This document shows positions 17,893 through 25,387 of a DNA stretch of 57,753 nt, one piece after another. The translations under genes and the position numbers were made by a program. Source of the stretch: Pseudomonadota bacterium (GTDB taxonomy: Bacteria; Pseudomonadota; Alphaproteobacteria; Kiloniellales; JACOMY01); NCBI GenBank assembly GCA_029781795.1, contig JAKOWB010000446.1, forward strand, positions 1 to 57,753, read 5' to 3'. The first letter of the stretch is position 1; the number at the start of each line of letters is the position of its first letter. The notes below the pieces were generated by a model. The model searched no databases. It was given only the letters and a program-made list of their open reading frames with translations, and was not told the origin of the DNA.

Positions 17893-19038
17893 ATGGCCGA
17901 GGCTGCCTCGGCCAAGCCGGCCGCGATCCCGCGCGACCGCCGCCCGCGGGCCCATCCGCTGGCAGGCGCCGACCCGGCGACGCTGCTGAAGGTGCTGTGG
18001 CAGGCCGGCGGTGCCGCGCCCGCCGGCTGGGGCCGCACGGCCGGCGCGCTGGGCGCCAGCCTGGGCCGCGCGCCGCTCAGCCTGGTCGAGGCTGCGGCCA
18101 CGGCGCTCTGGCGGCGGGGCAGGGCGCTGGAGCAGCCGCCGCTCTTCCTGCTGGGGCACTGGCGCAGCGGCACCACGCACCTTTCCAACGTGCTGGGCAA
18201 GGCGGGCTTCGGCATCGTCGATCCCGTCTCGGTCGGCCTGCCCTGGGACACCCTGCTGGTGGGGCGCTGGCTGCGCCCGCTGCTGGTGCGCATGCTGCCC
18301 AAGGGACGCTTCATCGACGACGTCGCGGTCAATCCCGATTCGCCGCAGGAGGACGAGACCGCGGTCGCCAACATGACGGCGCTGTCCTATTTCCACGCCG
18401 TCTACTTCCCGCGCGCCTTCGACCGCTTCTACTGGCGCGGCCTCTTCCTGGAGGGCGCCAGCCCGGCCCTGGTGCGGCAGTGGGAGCGGCGGCTCGACCG
18501 CTTCCTCTGGAAGCTGGAACGGGTCCAGCCGGGCCGGCCGCTGCTGGTCAAGAACCCGGTCTATACCGCGCGCGTGGCGCAGCTTGCGCGGCTCTATCCC
18601 GGCGCCCGCTTCCTGCACATCGTGCGCAACCCGCACGAGGTCTTCGCCTCCACCCGCGGCTTCTTCACGAAGATGTTCGAGGCGCTGGCGCTGCAGCCCT
18701 GGGACGGGGTGGCGGTGGAGGAGGTCGTGCTGAAGACCTATCCGCGCCTGATGCAGCCGCTGCTCGACGACAGCGCGGCGCTGCCGCCCGGCACCTACGC
18801 CGAGACCAGCTTCGAGGCTTTCGAGCGCCAGCCGCTGGCCGAGCTGGAGCGCATCTACGGCGAACTCGGCCTGCCCGGCTTCGCCGCCGCGCGGCCGGCG
18901 ATGGAGGCCTACCTCGGCTCGATCCGCAGCTACGCCCGCGCGGCGCGGCGCTTCCCGGCGCGCGACATCGCCCTGGTGGAGCAGCGTTGGGGTCCCTTCC
19001 TCGCGCGCTGGGGCTACGGCCGGCCGGAGAGCGAGTGA
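17893..19038 (+). CDS. Sulfotransferase family protein
   Basis: 381-residue protein with the two PAPS-binding motifs of sulfotransferases: the 5'-phosphosulfate loop GHWRSGTTHLSN near 89-100 and the 3'-phosphate motif IVRNPHEVFASTR near 244-256. PLLVKNPVY lies between them. The family moves sulfate from PAPS to hydroxyl or amino groups of glycans, lipids or small molecules; the acceptor is unknown. The ATG at 17893 has GGAG 8 nt upstream, better than the GTG at 17884 that overlaps that site. It overlaps the acetyltransferase by 4 bp (GTGA), so the two are coupled. Confidence 0.85.
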   Translation: MAEAASAKPAAIPRDRRPRAHPLAGADPATLLKVLWQAGGAAPAGWGRTAGALGASLGRAPLSLVEAAATALWRRGRALEQPPLFLLGHWRSGTTHLSNVLGKAGFGIVDPVSVGLPWDTLLVGRWLRPLLVRMLPKGRFIDDVAVNPDSPQEDETAVANMTALSYFHAVYFPRAFDRFYWRGLFLEGASPALVRQWERRLDRFLWKLERVQPGRPLLVKNPVYTARVAQLARLYPGARFLHIVRNPHEVFASTRGFFTKMFEALALQPWDGVAVEEVVLKTYPRLMQPLLDDSAALPPGTYAETSFEAFERQPLAELERIYGELGLPGFAAARPAMEAYLGSIRSYARAARRFPARDIALVEQRWGPFLARWGYGRPESE

Positions 19039-19478
19039 GCGAGCTCGCCTTCGCGCCCGCCACCGAGGCCGACTTCGAGCCGCTGCTGGCGCTGCGCATC
19101 GCCGTGCTGCGGGCCGACCTGGAGCGCCTTGGCCGTTTCGATCCGGCGCGCGCCAGGGCACGCTTCCGCGCGGGCTACGATCCTGCCTGCCTGCGGTTGA
19201 TCCTTCGCGGCGGCGCGCGCATCGGCTGCGTCGCCCTGCGCCCGGCGGCGGATGCCCTCTGGCTGGAGCATTTCTACCTGGAGCCTGCCTGGCAGGGGCA
19301 GGGAATCGGCGCGGCGGTGCTGCGCCGCCTGCTGGCCGAAGCCGACGCGACCGGGCTGCCGATCCGGCTCGGCGTGCTGCGGGGCAGTCGCGCCGCGCAG
19401 CTATACGAGCGTCACGGCTTCCGCTCCACGCACGAAGAGGCCTGGGACCGCTACTACGAACGGCCCCCCGGCGGCTGA
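19035..19478 (+). CDS. GNAT-family N-acetyltransferase
   Basis: 147 residues with the GNAT core: an N-terminal ATEADFEPLLALR strand-helix, LEHFYLEPAWQGQGIGAAVL near 80-99 holding the acetyl-CoA pyrophosphate loop (QGQGIG), and YERHGFRSTHEE near 127. It starts at a GTG that overlaps the sulfotransferase stop. GNAT enzymes acetylate amino groups of small molecules or protein N-termini; no target is suggested beyond its coupling to the sulfotransferase. Confidence 0.82.
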   Translation: MSELAFAPATEADFEPLLALRIAVLRADLERLGRFDPARARARFRAGYDPACLRLILRGGARIGCVALRPAADALWLEHFYLEPAWQGQGIGAAVLRRLLAEADATGLPIRLGVLRGSRAAQLYERHGFRSTHEEAWDRYYERPPGG

Positions 19479-19541
19479 GGCGGAGGAGTTCCGGCGCGCG
19501 CCGGGCCGACCTAACATGCACCGCCCGATTGGAGGTTCCGT

Positions 19542-20267
19542 ATGTCCGAACCGACACCGTCTCGCCGCCGCATCCTGGTCTGGGATCTGCCGACGCGGCT
19601 CTTCCACTGGCTGCTCGTGCTGGGCGTTCTGGGCTCCTGGCTCACCGCCGAAGTCTTTCGCGATGTCGACTTCGTCTGGCACAAGCGCATCGGCATTTGC
19701 ATTCTGGGCCTGCTCTTGTTCCGGCTCCTGTGGGGTTTCGTCGGGGGCCGGCACAGCCGCTTTGCATCCTTTCTGCCCGGACCGCGCCGCCTGTTTGCCT
19801 ACCTGAAGGTCTTTGCCTTGCGGGATGGCGCGCGCCACGCCGGGCACAACCCGCTGGGTGCACTCTCCGTCGTTGCCCTGCTGCTGTCGCTGTTGGTCCA
19901 GGTCGCTTCGGGCCTGCTGGTCGACGACGGCATCCTGGCGGCCGGGCCCCTGGCGAAACTGGTGGACGGCGAGGTCCGCGGGCTGGCCGGCCTTGTCCAC
20001 AGCGTCAACTTCAACATCCTGCTGGCGCTGATCGGCCTCCACCTGCTGGCCATCGCCTACTACGCGGTCTGGCGGCGGCAGAATCTGGTGGGCGCGATGA
20101 TCACCGGGCAGGCAGCGGGGTTGCCCGCGGCGGAGCAGGGAAGCGCCCCCGGCTTCGGGCGCTTCCTCCTCGCAGCGGCGCTGGCGACCGGCGCGGTGAT
20201 TGCGATCGTCGAGGGACTGCCTGCCTGGCTGCCGCCCGCGGGGATCGGCGACTTCAACTTCGACTGA
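19542..20267 (+). CDS. Cytochrome b561-type membrane protein
   Basis: 241-residue inner-membrane protein with four core helices and a fifth near the C-terminus. Candidate heme ligands are His in RLFHWLL near 20, VWHKRIG near 49, GHNPLGALS near 105 and the pair HSVNF and GLHLLA near 154-168. This arrangement matches di-heme cytochrome b561 proteins that pass electrons between quinol and periplasmic c-type cytochromes or thiosulfate-type oxidases. GGAGGTTCCGT precedes the ATG. It converges on a cytochrome c' gene 50 bp away, a common pairing that suggests a shared electron path. Confidence 0.82.
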   Translation: MSEPTPSRRRILVWDLPTRLFHWLLVLGVLGSWLTAEVFRDVDFVWHKRIGICILGLLLFRLLWGFVGGRHSRFASFLPGPRRLFAYLKVFALRDGARHAGHNPLGALSVVALLLSLLVQVASGLLVDDGILAAGPLAKLVDGEVRGLAGLVHSVNFNILLALIGLHLLAIAYYAVWRRQNLVGAMITGQAAGLPAAEQGSAPGFGRFLLAAALATGAVIAIVEGLPAWLPPAGIGDFNFD

Positions 20268-20317
20268 TGTCGCCCATCACCCGCCGGCGCAGCCGATAGG
20301 CCCGCTTCGCGGGACCG

Positions 20318-20776
20318 CTACTTGGCGCGGAACTTCTCGTGGCAGGCCTGGCAGGCGCCACCCACCAGGGTCAGCAGGGGAACGATGTCGCCGGCCTCGG
20401 CAACGCTCGCAGCGCCGGCCGCGGCGGCGGACGTCGCGATGACCAGTTGACGGTCCCTTGCCGCGAATTCGGGATTGGAGGACACGGCACCCTCGAGGGC
20501 CTTGGTGCCCTCGATGCCGGCGGCGCCGTCGGGAAAGGCGTCGAGCGACAGGGTAGCCAGGGCCGCGAGCGCGTCGGCGTGGTGTTGCAGCGCTGCCTTG
20601 TCGAAGGGGATGTCGCCCTTGGCCATCGCCGCGATCGGGCCGATGTGCCAGGACAGTCCCTTCATCACGCCCTGGCGGTAGCCGATAGCCTTGGTGGCAT
20701 CCTGGGCGAAGGCGGATCCCGCCAGCAACGACGCCCCGACCAGGCCTACAGCCGCAGTCTTGACCCAATTCCGCAT
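20318..20776 (-). CDS. Cytochrome c' (periplasmic)
   Basis: 152 residues with a Sec signal (VGLVGASLLAGSAFAQ, cleaved near 25) and a four-helix body ending in the heme site CQACHEKFR. The C-terminal CxxCH with few residues after it is the mark of class II cytochrome c', which bind NO or CO or carry electrons in the periplasm. Start ATG 20776 follows AGGAGGGAGAG and begins the signal peptide; a longer open frame upstream is not needed. It is convergent with the cytochrome b561 gene. Confidence 0.88.
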   Translation of the reverse strand: MRNWVKTAAVGLVGASLLAGSAFAQDATKAIGYRQGVMKGLSWHIGPIAAMAKGDIPFDKAALQHHADALAALATLSLDAFPDGAAGIEGTKALEGAVSSNPEFAARDRQLVIATSAAAAGAASVAEAGDIVPLLTLVGGACQACHEKFRAK

Positions 20777-20925
20777 GACTCTCCCTCCTAGGTTCGTCAC
20801 CACCCTTGAAGACCAGAGTGTGAGGAGGGTCCCATGCCTGTAAACGCCGGGATCGATCACAAAGCCGTCAGCAAGGACGGCGAAGGGATGGGACGCGGCC
20901 GGCGAAGCAGGGCTAGGATTGGTTC

Positions 20926-21660
20926 ATGAGAGCATTGCTGCGACGCACCCTGGGAAGCCTGGTCCTGGCCGCGGCATCGCCGGCCGCCGCCTTGGCGGTC
21001 GAGCCGGCGGACCTGGAACTGGTGCTGGCGGTCGATGCCTCTTCCTCGATCAACCGCAGCGAGTTCAATCAGCAGATGGTTGGCCTGGCCGAGGCCTTCC
21101 GCCACCCCCAGGTGCAGCAGGCGATCGAGGCCGCCGGTCCCTTCGGCGTCGCGATCATGCTGTTGCAGTGGGCCGACAGCCGGCACCAGGAGATCAGCAT
21201 TGATTGGGTGCTGGTGCACAGTGCCCAGGACTGTGAGGCGCTGGCCCAGCTCATCGACCAGACGCCGCGCCAGGTGATCGGCGGCGGCACGGCGATCGGC
21301 GGCGCGCTGTCCTTCTCGATGCTGGCGCTGGAGGGCAACCGCTACCAGGGCGCCCGGCAGGTGATCGACGTCTCCGGCGACGGGCGCGCCAACCAGGGCG
21401 AGATCCCCAGTCTGGTGCGCGACCGTGCCGTGGCGGCCGGCATCACGGTGAACGGCCTTGCCATCCTGAACGAGGATCCGGCCCTCAACGTCTATTACAC
21501 CCAGCACGTCATCGGCGGCCCCAACGCCTTCGTGCTGACGGCGCCCGACTACGAGGCCTTCCGCGACGCCATGATCGAGAAGCTGGTGAAGGAGATCACC
21601 GGCGCCCCGGTGGCCGGCGCCCCCGGGCTCGGCGACGGCGAGCAGCGCGCCCAGCGCTGA
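20926..21660 (+). CDS. DUF1194 exported von Willebrand A-like protein
   Basis: 244 residues with a signal peptide (cleaved near AAALA, about residue 24). It then has LELVLAVDASSSINRSEF, where DxSxS forms a MIDAS metal site near 37-41, GGGTAIGGALSFSM with the MIDAS Thr near 126, and IDVSGDGRANQGE with the third ligand near 147. This layout matches DUF1194 proteins of alphaproteobacteria, thought to be periplasmic adhesion or complex-assembly domains of unknown partner. It ends 66 bp before tRNA-Glu. Confidence 0.82.
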   Translation: MRALLRRTLGSLVLAAASPAAALAVEPADLELVLAVDASSSINRSEFNQQMVGLAEAFRHPQVQQAIEAAGPFGVAIMLLQWADSRHQEISIDWVLVHSAQDCEALAQLIDQTPRQVIGGGTAIGGALSFSMLALEGNRYQGARQVIDVSGDGRANQGEIPSLVRDRAVAAGITVNGLAILNEDPALNVYYTQHVIGGPNAFVLTAPDYEAFRDAMIEKLVKEITGAPVAGAPGLGDGEQRAQR

Positions 21661-21681
21661 GCCGGTTCCGCCAGCGGCGGC

Positions 21682-21710
21682 TTGCTTTTCCCCGGTCCCC
21701 CGGCTATCAC
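21682..21710 (+). promoter_or_regulatory. Promoter of tRNA-Glu
   Basis: TTGCTT (21682-21687) and TATCAC (21705-21710) are 17 bp apart. The mature tRNA begins 16 bp after the -10, a normal distance for a short 5' leader. Confidence 0.5.
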
Positions 21711-21726
21711 CCGGCCGCCTACGTCG

Positions 21727-21802
21727 GTCCCCATCGTCTAGAGGCCTAGGACACCAGCCTTTCACGTTGGTAACACGGGTTCGAATCCCGTTGGGGACGC
21801 CA
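21727..21802 (+). tRNA. tRNA-Glu (UUC)
   Basis: 76 bases fold into a full cloverleaf. The acceptor stem GTCCCCA pairs with TGGGGAC, the D arm holds GTCT..GGAC, the anticodon stem CCAGC/GTTGG encloses CTTTCAC with anticodon TTC, and the T arm has GGTTCGAATCC. The discriminator is G and CCA is encoded. The last 17 bases are repeated at 34002-34018, so the gene serves as the attachment site of the island. After integration the tRNA is regenerated intact. Confidence 0.97.
21786..21802 (+). repeat. attL core, 17-bp direct repeat
   Basis: TCCCGTTGGGGACGCCA, the T-arm end, acceptor strand and CCA of tRNA-Glu. It is identical to 34002-34018. Bases on either side differ between the copies, so 17 bp is the full exact repeat. 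Confidence 0.92.
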
Positions 21803-21863
21803 ACATTTGTTAAGTCAATAATATATAACGAATTCAGATACTTGTGGAGAGACTAGATTTCGA

Positions 21864-21887
21864 TTCCCCCAACGCCTTCCCCCAACA
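21864..21887 (+). promoter_or_regulatory. Candidate integrase arm-type sites, left end
   Basis: Two 11-bp copies, TTCCCCCAACG (21864) and TTCCCCCAACA (21877), start 13 bp apart and lie 61 bp inside the attL core. The same pair with the same 13-bp step and orientation lies 63 bp inside the right core. Such paired repeats flanking the core are typical arm sites for tyrosine integrases. Confidence 0.6.
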
Positions 21888-21929
21888 TTTACCAGTTAGT
21901 ATTGACCACTACAACCGGGGGGGCGGGCA

Positions 21930-22580
21930 GTGCCAAACCAACGTCTGGTTACACGTTTAGACGCAATCATCCAATCCCTTGTCGCCAGATTTGGCGGCGG
22001 AAAGGGTATGACATCTGTTAGCGCGGGAGGAGAGCGAGAAGCTTTCGTAAATGAAGTCCTTCGCCTGACGATAGCTGAGCCATTCCGAATAGGAACCGGA
22101 GAGATAACTGATAGCAAAGACCAAATCACAGGACAGCTTGATATTGTCATAGAGTATGCTCGGGGCATTAGTTTTGCACTGACTCCCAACGGAGCGAGAC
22201 TGTATCTCGCGGAAAGCGCCGCAGCCGCTGTTGAGGTGAAGTCAGACTTGGTGTCTCAATGGTCGGATGTCGTCGCGGCTGCCAAAAAGATCGGCCCGAT
22301 CCGGCGCGCTTTAGTAGGAGGCATGTCGTATGGGCCACTGCCGGACAGCGTCCCTCTGTTTGCTGTAGGCTACAAGGGGTGGCAGCAGCCGGATACTCTA
22401 GAAGAAAAGCGCGCAGAAGCAGGTGTTCAGGGCGTCTTATCATTGCAGCCGCCTCTTTATACTTCGAGCGGCACAAAGGCGCGGGGCGCCTTCGCCCTAC
22501 TTGGTTTTCTTATGGACCTGCAAGCCGTAACAAGTAGCGTAATTGGAATGCAGTTCGACTACGCGCGATACGCCACATAG
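21930..22580 (+). CDS. DUF6602 family protein, PD-(D/E)XK nuclease-like
   Basis: 216 residues resembling DUF6602. EAFVNEVLRLTIAEPFRIGT opens the domain, then GQLDIVIEY near 69-77 and AAVEVKS near 100-106 form the D..ExK pattern of PD-(D/E)XK nucleases. No other domain is present. The start is a GTG behind a G-rich site. Its coding sequence is clearly richer in A/T than the host genes around the island, a sign of separate origin. As the first gene after attL it sits where phage satellites and islands often carry defence or accessory cargo. Nuclease activity and a defence role are inference. Confidence 0.65.
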   Translation: MPNQRLVTRLDAIIQSLVARFGGGKGMTSVSAGGEREAFVNEVLRLTIAEPFRIGTGEITDSKDQITGQLDIVIEYARGISFALTPNGARLYLAESAAAAVEVKSDLVSQWSDVVAAAKKIGPIRRALVGGMSYGPLPDSVPLFAVGYKGWQQPDTLEEKRAEAGVQGVLSLQPPLYTSSGTKARGAFALLGFLMDLQAVTSSVIGMQFDYARYAT

Positions 22581-23227
22581 GTTCTTGGCGTCCGAACTGA
22601 CCTCCAAATCTCCGATGAAAAAATCTCAGAGGGCATCACACGCTAGCGGCTAGTCGCGATACCCCCCGGTGGGGGGGGCGGTCCTTAGCCAGCGGCGCCC
22701 CCACCGCGCTCCAGGCGAGCACCCTTGCCGCACCAGCGGGCAGCAGCCGCAGCGGCGCCGGCGGCTGGCCGGGGCCGAACCCAGGCGCACCCAGGGGGGC
22801 AGCATGGCAGGCACCCCGGCCCCCCACCCCCTGCCACAAGCACCACGGGGCGCAGCGGGGGGCATCGCAGCGACGAGGGGGAGGGCTGGCAGCGCACGCG
22901 GTGAGCCACCGTCGCGCACCCCTGCCGGCCCCTTGGAAGCCCTTTGGAAGCCCCTTCGGTCACCGCTGGCGGCACAGTCCAGGCGCCCGACGTGAACCCA
23001 GGCGGCACCGCATTGGACTTCGCGTCCTCTTGCGCTGCCGACAGGGCGGCGAGTGAGGTGGAGCGGGGAGCGTCCGCCGTGCAGCGGCGATGGTGCCTCT
23101 AGAAGCTCCGCAGGGGGCCGCTGGTGAGTCCGCGATGGCAGGACAGCCCTTCCACCAGGACGCGCCCAAGGGGCATCCTGTGGCGCCCGTAGTGTCACGG
23201 CCGGGCATCCTTCACCAGGGGGCGCGC
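22581..23227. other. Gene-poor, G/C-tract-rich stretch of the island
   Basis: 647 bp with no gene I can support. It contains G and C homotracts (22665-22682), repeated CCCAGG/CAGGCG words and open frames on both strands made almost only of Pro, Arg, Gly and Ala. Just before the next gene it carries CACCAGGGGGCGCG (23213-23226), found again at 31692-31705. Regulatory, recombination or decayed content are all possible. Confidence 0.5.
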
Positions 23228-23470
23228 ATGGCGGAGAAGATCGCAGGGTTTGAGAACCCGGCCGGGGTGCAGCCAATCACACTCGGCAGCTTGGACCACC
23301 TCGGGGTTGACGGCGCCCATCGGCTCTACTGGCGCGGCGTGCCTGTAGTCACCCGCACAAGGGTTCGGTTGGACTGGTGGCAAGCCGCGCTGGCGATCTT
23401 CGCCTCTGCCGCCGCTGTGAGCATGGCCGTGCTGGACGCGCTGCGGTTCTTTGGTTTGGGCGCTGATTAG
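23228..23470 (+). CDS. Small membrane protein of the island, unknown function
   Basis: 80 residues, not recognised. The N-terminal half is soluble (IAGFENPAGVQPITLGSL), and from about residue 50 a hydrophobic helix LAIFASAAAVSMAVLDAL follows WW, ending close to the C-terminus. So it is likely a single-pass or tail-anchored inner-membrane protein. The ATG at 23228 has AGGGGG 6 nt upstream; upstream in-frame codons would add a Pro/Gly-rich tail. It is convergent with another membrane protein gene, 1 bp between stops. Such pairs of small membrane proteins suggest accessory cargo, without a known role. Confidence 0.5.
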   Translation: MAEKIAGFENPAGVQPITLGSLDHLGVDGAHRLYWRGVPVVTRTRVRLDWWQAALAIFASAAAVSMAVLDALRFFGLGAD

Positions 23471-23471
23471 T

Positions 23472-23867
23472 TTAGTCAGCAGCCCGGCCGAGTGAGAACC
23501 ACGCGATAAAGAACCCCGCGCAAACCACAAACAGCGCCAGCCACTTCTTGAACTGCTGCGCTTCCTTGTGAAACTCCTCTGCACTCCGGATGTCGCTGGC
23601 GGCAATCAGCAAATCTTTCGCCTCTTGGGAGGACGCGTTGTAGCGCTCATTGAAAGCCCTGCGACGCTCCTCAATGGGAGGCCCCAGCTTGAGCAACTGC
23701 CGTGCTTCCCAAGCCTCCTTTGCGCGCGCAAAGCCAACGAACACGCCAGCCAGAAGGGCAAGCAGCCCCACTACTCCAGCGGCATGAGTGTAGCCCGTTC
23801 CATCTAAGAGGCCTTTGATTAGAAATGCGATGCCGTCCCAGTTAACGTCTTCGCTGTCGTCAAACAT
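23472..23867 (-). CDS. Two-helix membrane protein with central coiled segment
   Basis: 131 residues, not recognised. The first helix is about 31-48 (GVVGLLALLAGVFVGFA). A charged middle (EAWEARQLLKLGPPIEERRR through SAEEFHKEAQQFKK) is probably helical or coiled, and a second helix is about 109-125 (WLALFVVCAGFFIAWF). Both ends would face the same side. It lies 27 bp downstream of the serine recombinase stop and may be the last gene of that operon (small protein, recombinase, this gene). Function unknown; a phage-exclusion or stress sensor role is only a guess. Confidence 0.6.
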   Translation of the reverse strand: MFDDSEDVNWDGIAFLIKGLLDGTGYTHAAGVVGLLALLAGVFVGFARAKEAWEARQLLKLGPPIEERRRAFNERYNASSQEAKDLLIAASDIRSAEEFHKEAQQFKKWLALFVVCAGFFIAWFSLGRAAD

Positions 23868-23894
23868 GTCCTGCGTTATCCCATCCCCACGGAC

Positions 23895-24479
23895 CTAGCC
23901 CGCACTCACGTAGCGATGCACCAAGCCGACCGACACGCCAAGCTCCGCCGCGATGGCGCGCATAGACAGCCCGCGCTTGCGGAGCTTCCGCGCCTCTGCC
24001 TCGCGGCCGGCGGCGGGCCGACCCAGCTTGCGGCCCTGCGCCTTGGCGCGGGACAGCCCGGCAATGACACGCTCCCGGATCATTTCCCGCTCTAGCTCCC
24101 CGAACACGGCTGCCATTTGCAGCATGGCGCGGCCGTGCGGCGTGCCGCTGTCTATGCCTTCCTTGTCCGCGTAGAAGCGGACCCCAGCGGCTTCAAGCTC
24201 CAGCAACGCGACGGCGACTTGCGCCGTAGAGCGTCCAAGCCGATCAACCGACCAGACTGCGACCCTATCGAAGCGACGGCGCCCCGCATCGGCCATCAAG
24301 CTCCGCAGTCCCGGCCGCTGGTCCTCACCCTTCGCGCCGGACACTCCGGCATCCTCATAGACCGTGACCGATTTCCAGCCGCGCCGCTCCGCGACGGCTT
24401 CAAGGTCGCGCCTCTGGTTCTCGACTGTTTGCCCCGTGGTGGAGACGCGGAGGTAGAGGGCAACGCGCTCGGATTTCAT
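23895..24479 (-). CDS. Serine recombinase (resolvase/invertase type)
   Basis: 194 residues of the small serine recombinase family. The nucleophile is about S13 in YLRVSTTGQ, with the conserved EDAGVSGAKG, RLGRSTAQ and MLQMAAVFGELEREMIRERV (long E helix) in order. A C-terminal Hin-like helix-turn-helix (GLSMRAIAAELGVSVGLVHRYV) closes it. Such enzymes invert or resolve DNA between two short sites. It starts in an ATGA overlap with the 67-residue gene upstream, so they are coupled. With a tyrosine integrase in the same island, this enzyme probably acts on an internal site or is carried from another element. No invertible segment was found. Confidence 0.88.
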   Translation of the reverse strand: MKSERVALYLRVSTTGQTVENQRRDLEAVAERRGWKSVTVYEDAGVSGAKGEDQRPGLRSLMADAGRRRFDRVAVWSVDRLGRSTAQVAVALLELEAAGVRFYADKEGIDSGTPHGRAMLQMAAVFGELEREMIRERVIAGLSRAKAQGRKLGRPAAGREAEARKLRKRGLSMRAIAAELGVSVGLVHRYVSAG

Positions 24480-24679
24480 GGCTGCACGTTGCTAAAAACT
24501 GCATCGTCGCTGCCGACACGATGGCTTCCATATTCGACCCGATACCCGCCGCCCAAAATTGAAGAGATCAAATCCGCGTCTGCCTTCTCACCAAACACGC
24601 CCCGGAAATCCCAAGGCTCGGGCTTGTAAACCACCCATCCCAATACCCACCCCTTGTTGCTGGCATCGTGCTTAAGCAT
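24476..24679 (-). CDS. 67-residue protein of unknown function
   Basis: Not recognised. It reads MLKHDASNKGWVLGWVVYKP and continues with WDFRGVFGEKADADLISSIL, with no signal or membrane segment. The ATG follows AAAGGAGG at 9 nt, a strong site, and its stop overlaps the serine recombinase start (ATGA). It is the first gene behind the promoter with the flanking palindrome at 24706-24749, so it may be a small regulator or directionality factor for the recombinase. That role is inferred from position only. Confidence 0.55.
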   Translation of the reverse strand: MLKHDASNKGWVLGWVVYKPEPWDFRGVFGEKADADLISSILGGGYRVEYGSHRVGSDDAVFSNVQP

Positions 24680-24705
24680 CGCATTGCCTCCTTTGCAGAC
24701 GCCTA

Positions 24706-24749
24706 GCCTTACCCCGAGGCTGTTCACATATCAACTCTTTTGTGAACAG
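24706..24749 (-). promoter_or_regulatory. Promoter whose -35 is flanked by a 9-bp palindrome (operator)
   Basis: On the minus strand TTGATA (24734-24729) and TAAGGC (24711-24706) are 17 bp apart, giving a start near 24699, about 20 nt before the 67-residue gene. CTGTTCACA (24720-24728) and TGTGAACAG (24741-24749) form a perfect 9-bp inverted repeat with a 12-bp centre that contains the -35. A dimeric repressor bound there would block the promoter. The cognate regulator is unknown. Confidence 0.55.
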
Positions 24750-24967
24750 AGAAACCCGAGAGGATGAACCCAGTCGGGACGCGGGGTTTAGAGCGGCGAT
24801 CCGAGGGGGGATTTGTGAACGCGCTTGCCAGCGAGCCAATCCCTCCTCTTACGTAGGAGTTGCGGCAGCGCGGTAATTATCGCCTTCTGCTTGTTATCCT
24901 CTTTCGCTCGACTCAGGATCGCCCCCGACGCGGCGATGGTGCCGCGACCTGCAACGGAGGTGGCAAA

Positions 24968-25327
24968 GTGTCCAAGCTGATCGTTGAAACCGACGCGACA
25001 GAACCGACCTACCTGGACCTGTATCCGGAGGACGTGATTACGGTTCGCCCCGCAGAGGCGGGAAGGCAGGCGGAGGAAGTGCGGAGCGCGGCCAGTGCCG
25101 CCGCAAAGATCACCAGGGGGACCCGCGTGCGGATTACCGACCTGACCCCTGCCGGCTACTGGTTCAAGCCCTCCGGCGCCGCAGAGGTGACCGGGACAGT
25201 TCGCAGCGTCCGGCGCACCCGCTCCGCGCTGCCAGTGAGTGTCGAGATTGACGGCGCCGGGCCGGCAGAGGGGCGCCCGCTGGCGCACGTTGATCCGCGC
25301 CATGTGGAAGTGATCGCCGCTGGGTGA
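24968..25327 (+). CDS. 119-residue island protein, unknown function
   Basis: Not recognised. Soluble, with an acidic N-terminus (VETDATEPTYLDLYPEDVIT), then GTRVRITDLTPAGYWFK and a beta-rich VTGTVRSVRRTRSALPVSVE segment that looks like a small beta-barrel, and ending DPRHVEVI. The GTG at 24968 is chosen for GGAGGTGGCAAA just upstream. A terminator-like hairpin lies 27 bp after the stop. Position between the recombinase operon and the rightward train suggests an early gene. Confidence 0.5.
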   Translation: MSKLIVETDATEPTYLDLYPEDVITVRPAEAGRQAEEVRSAASAAAKITRGTRVRITDLTPAGYWFKPSGAAEVTGTVRSVRRTRSALPVSVEIDGAGPAEGRPLAHVDPRHVEVIAAG

Positions 25328-25353
25328 CACCCAGAGGCAGCGGCGGGCTGACG

Positions 25354-25387
25354 GGGCGGGGCCGGGAGGTTCCGCCCTTCGGTTTTT
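25354..25387 (+). terminator. Intrinsic terminator after the 119-residue gene
   Basis: GGGCGG (25354-25359) pairs with CCGCCC (25372-25377), followed within 4 nt by GGTTTTTC. The stem is short but the T-run is clear and the place, just behind a stop codon, is right. Confidence 0.5.

Noticed and set aside
22650..23276. 208-codon minus-strand open frame in the G/C-tract region
   Set aside because: Almost only Pro, Arg, Gly and Ala, no ribosome site and no recognisable segment; treated as non-coding.
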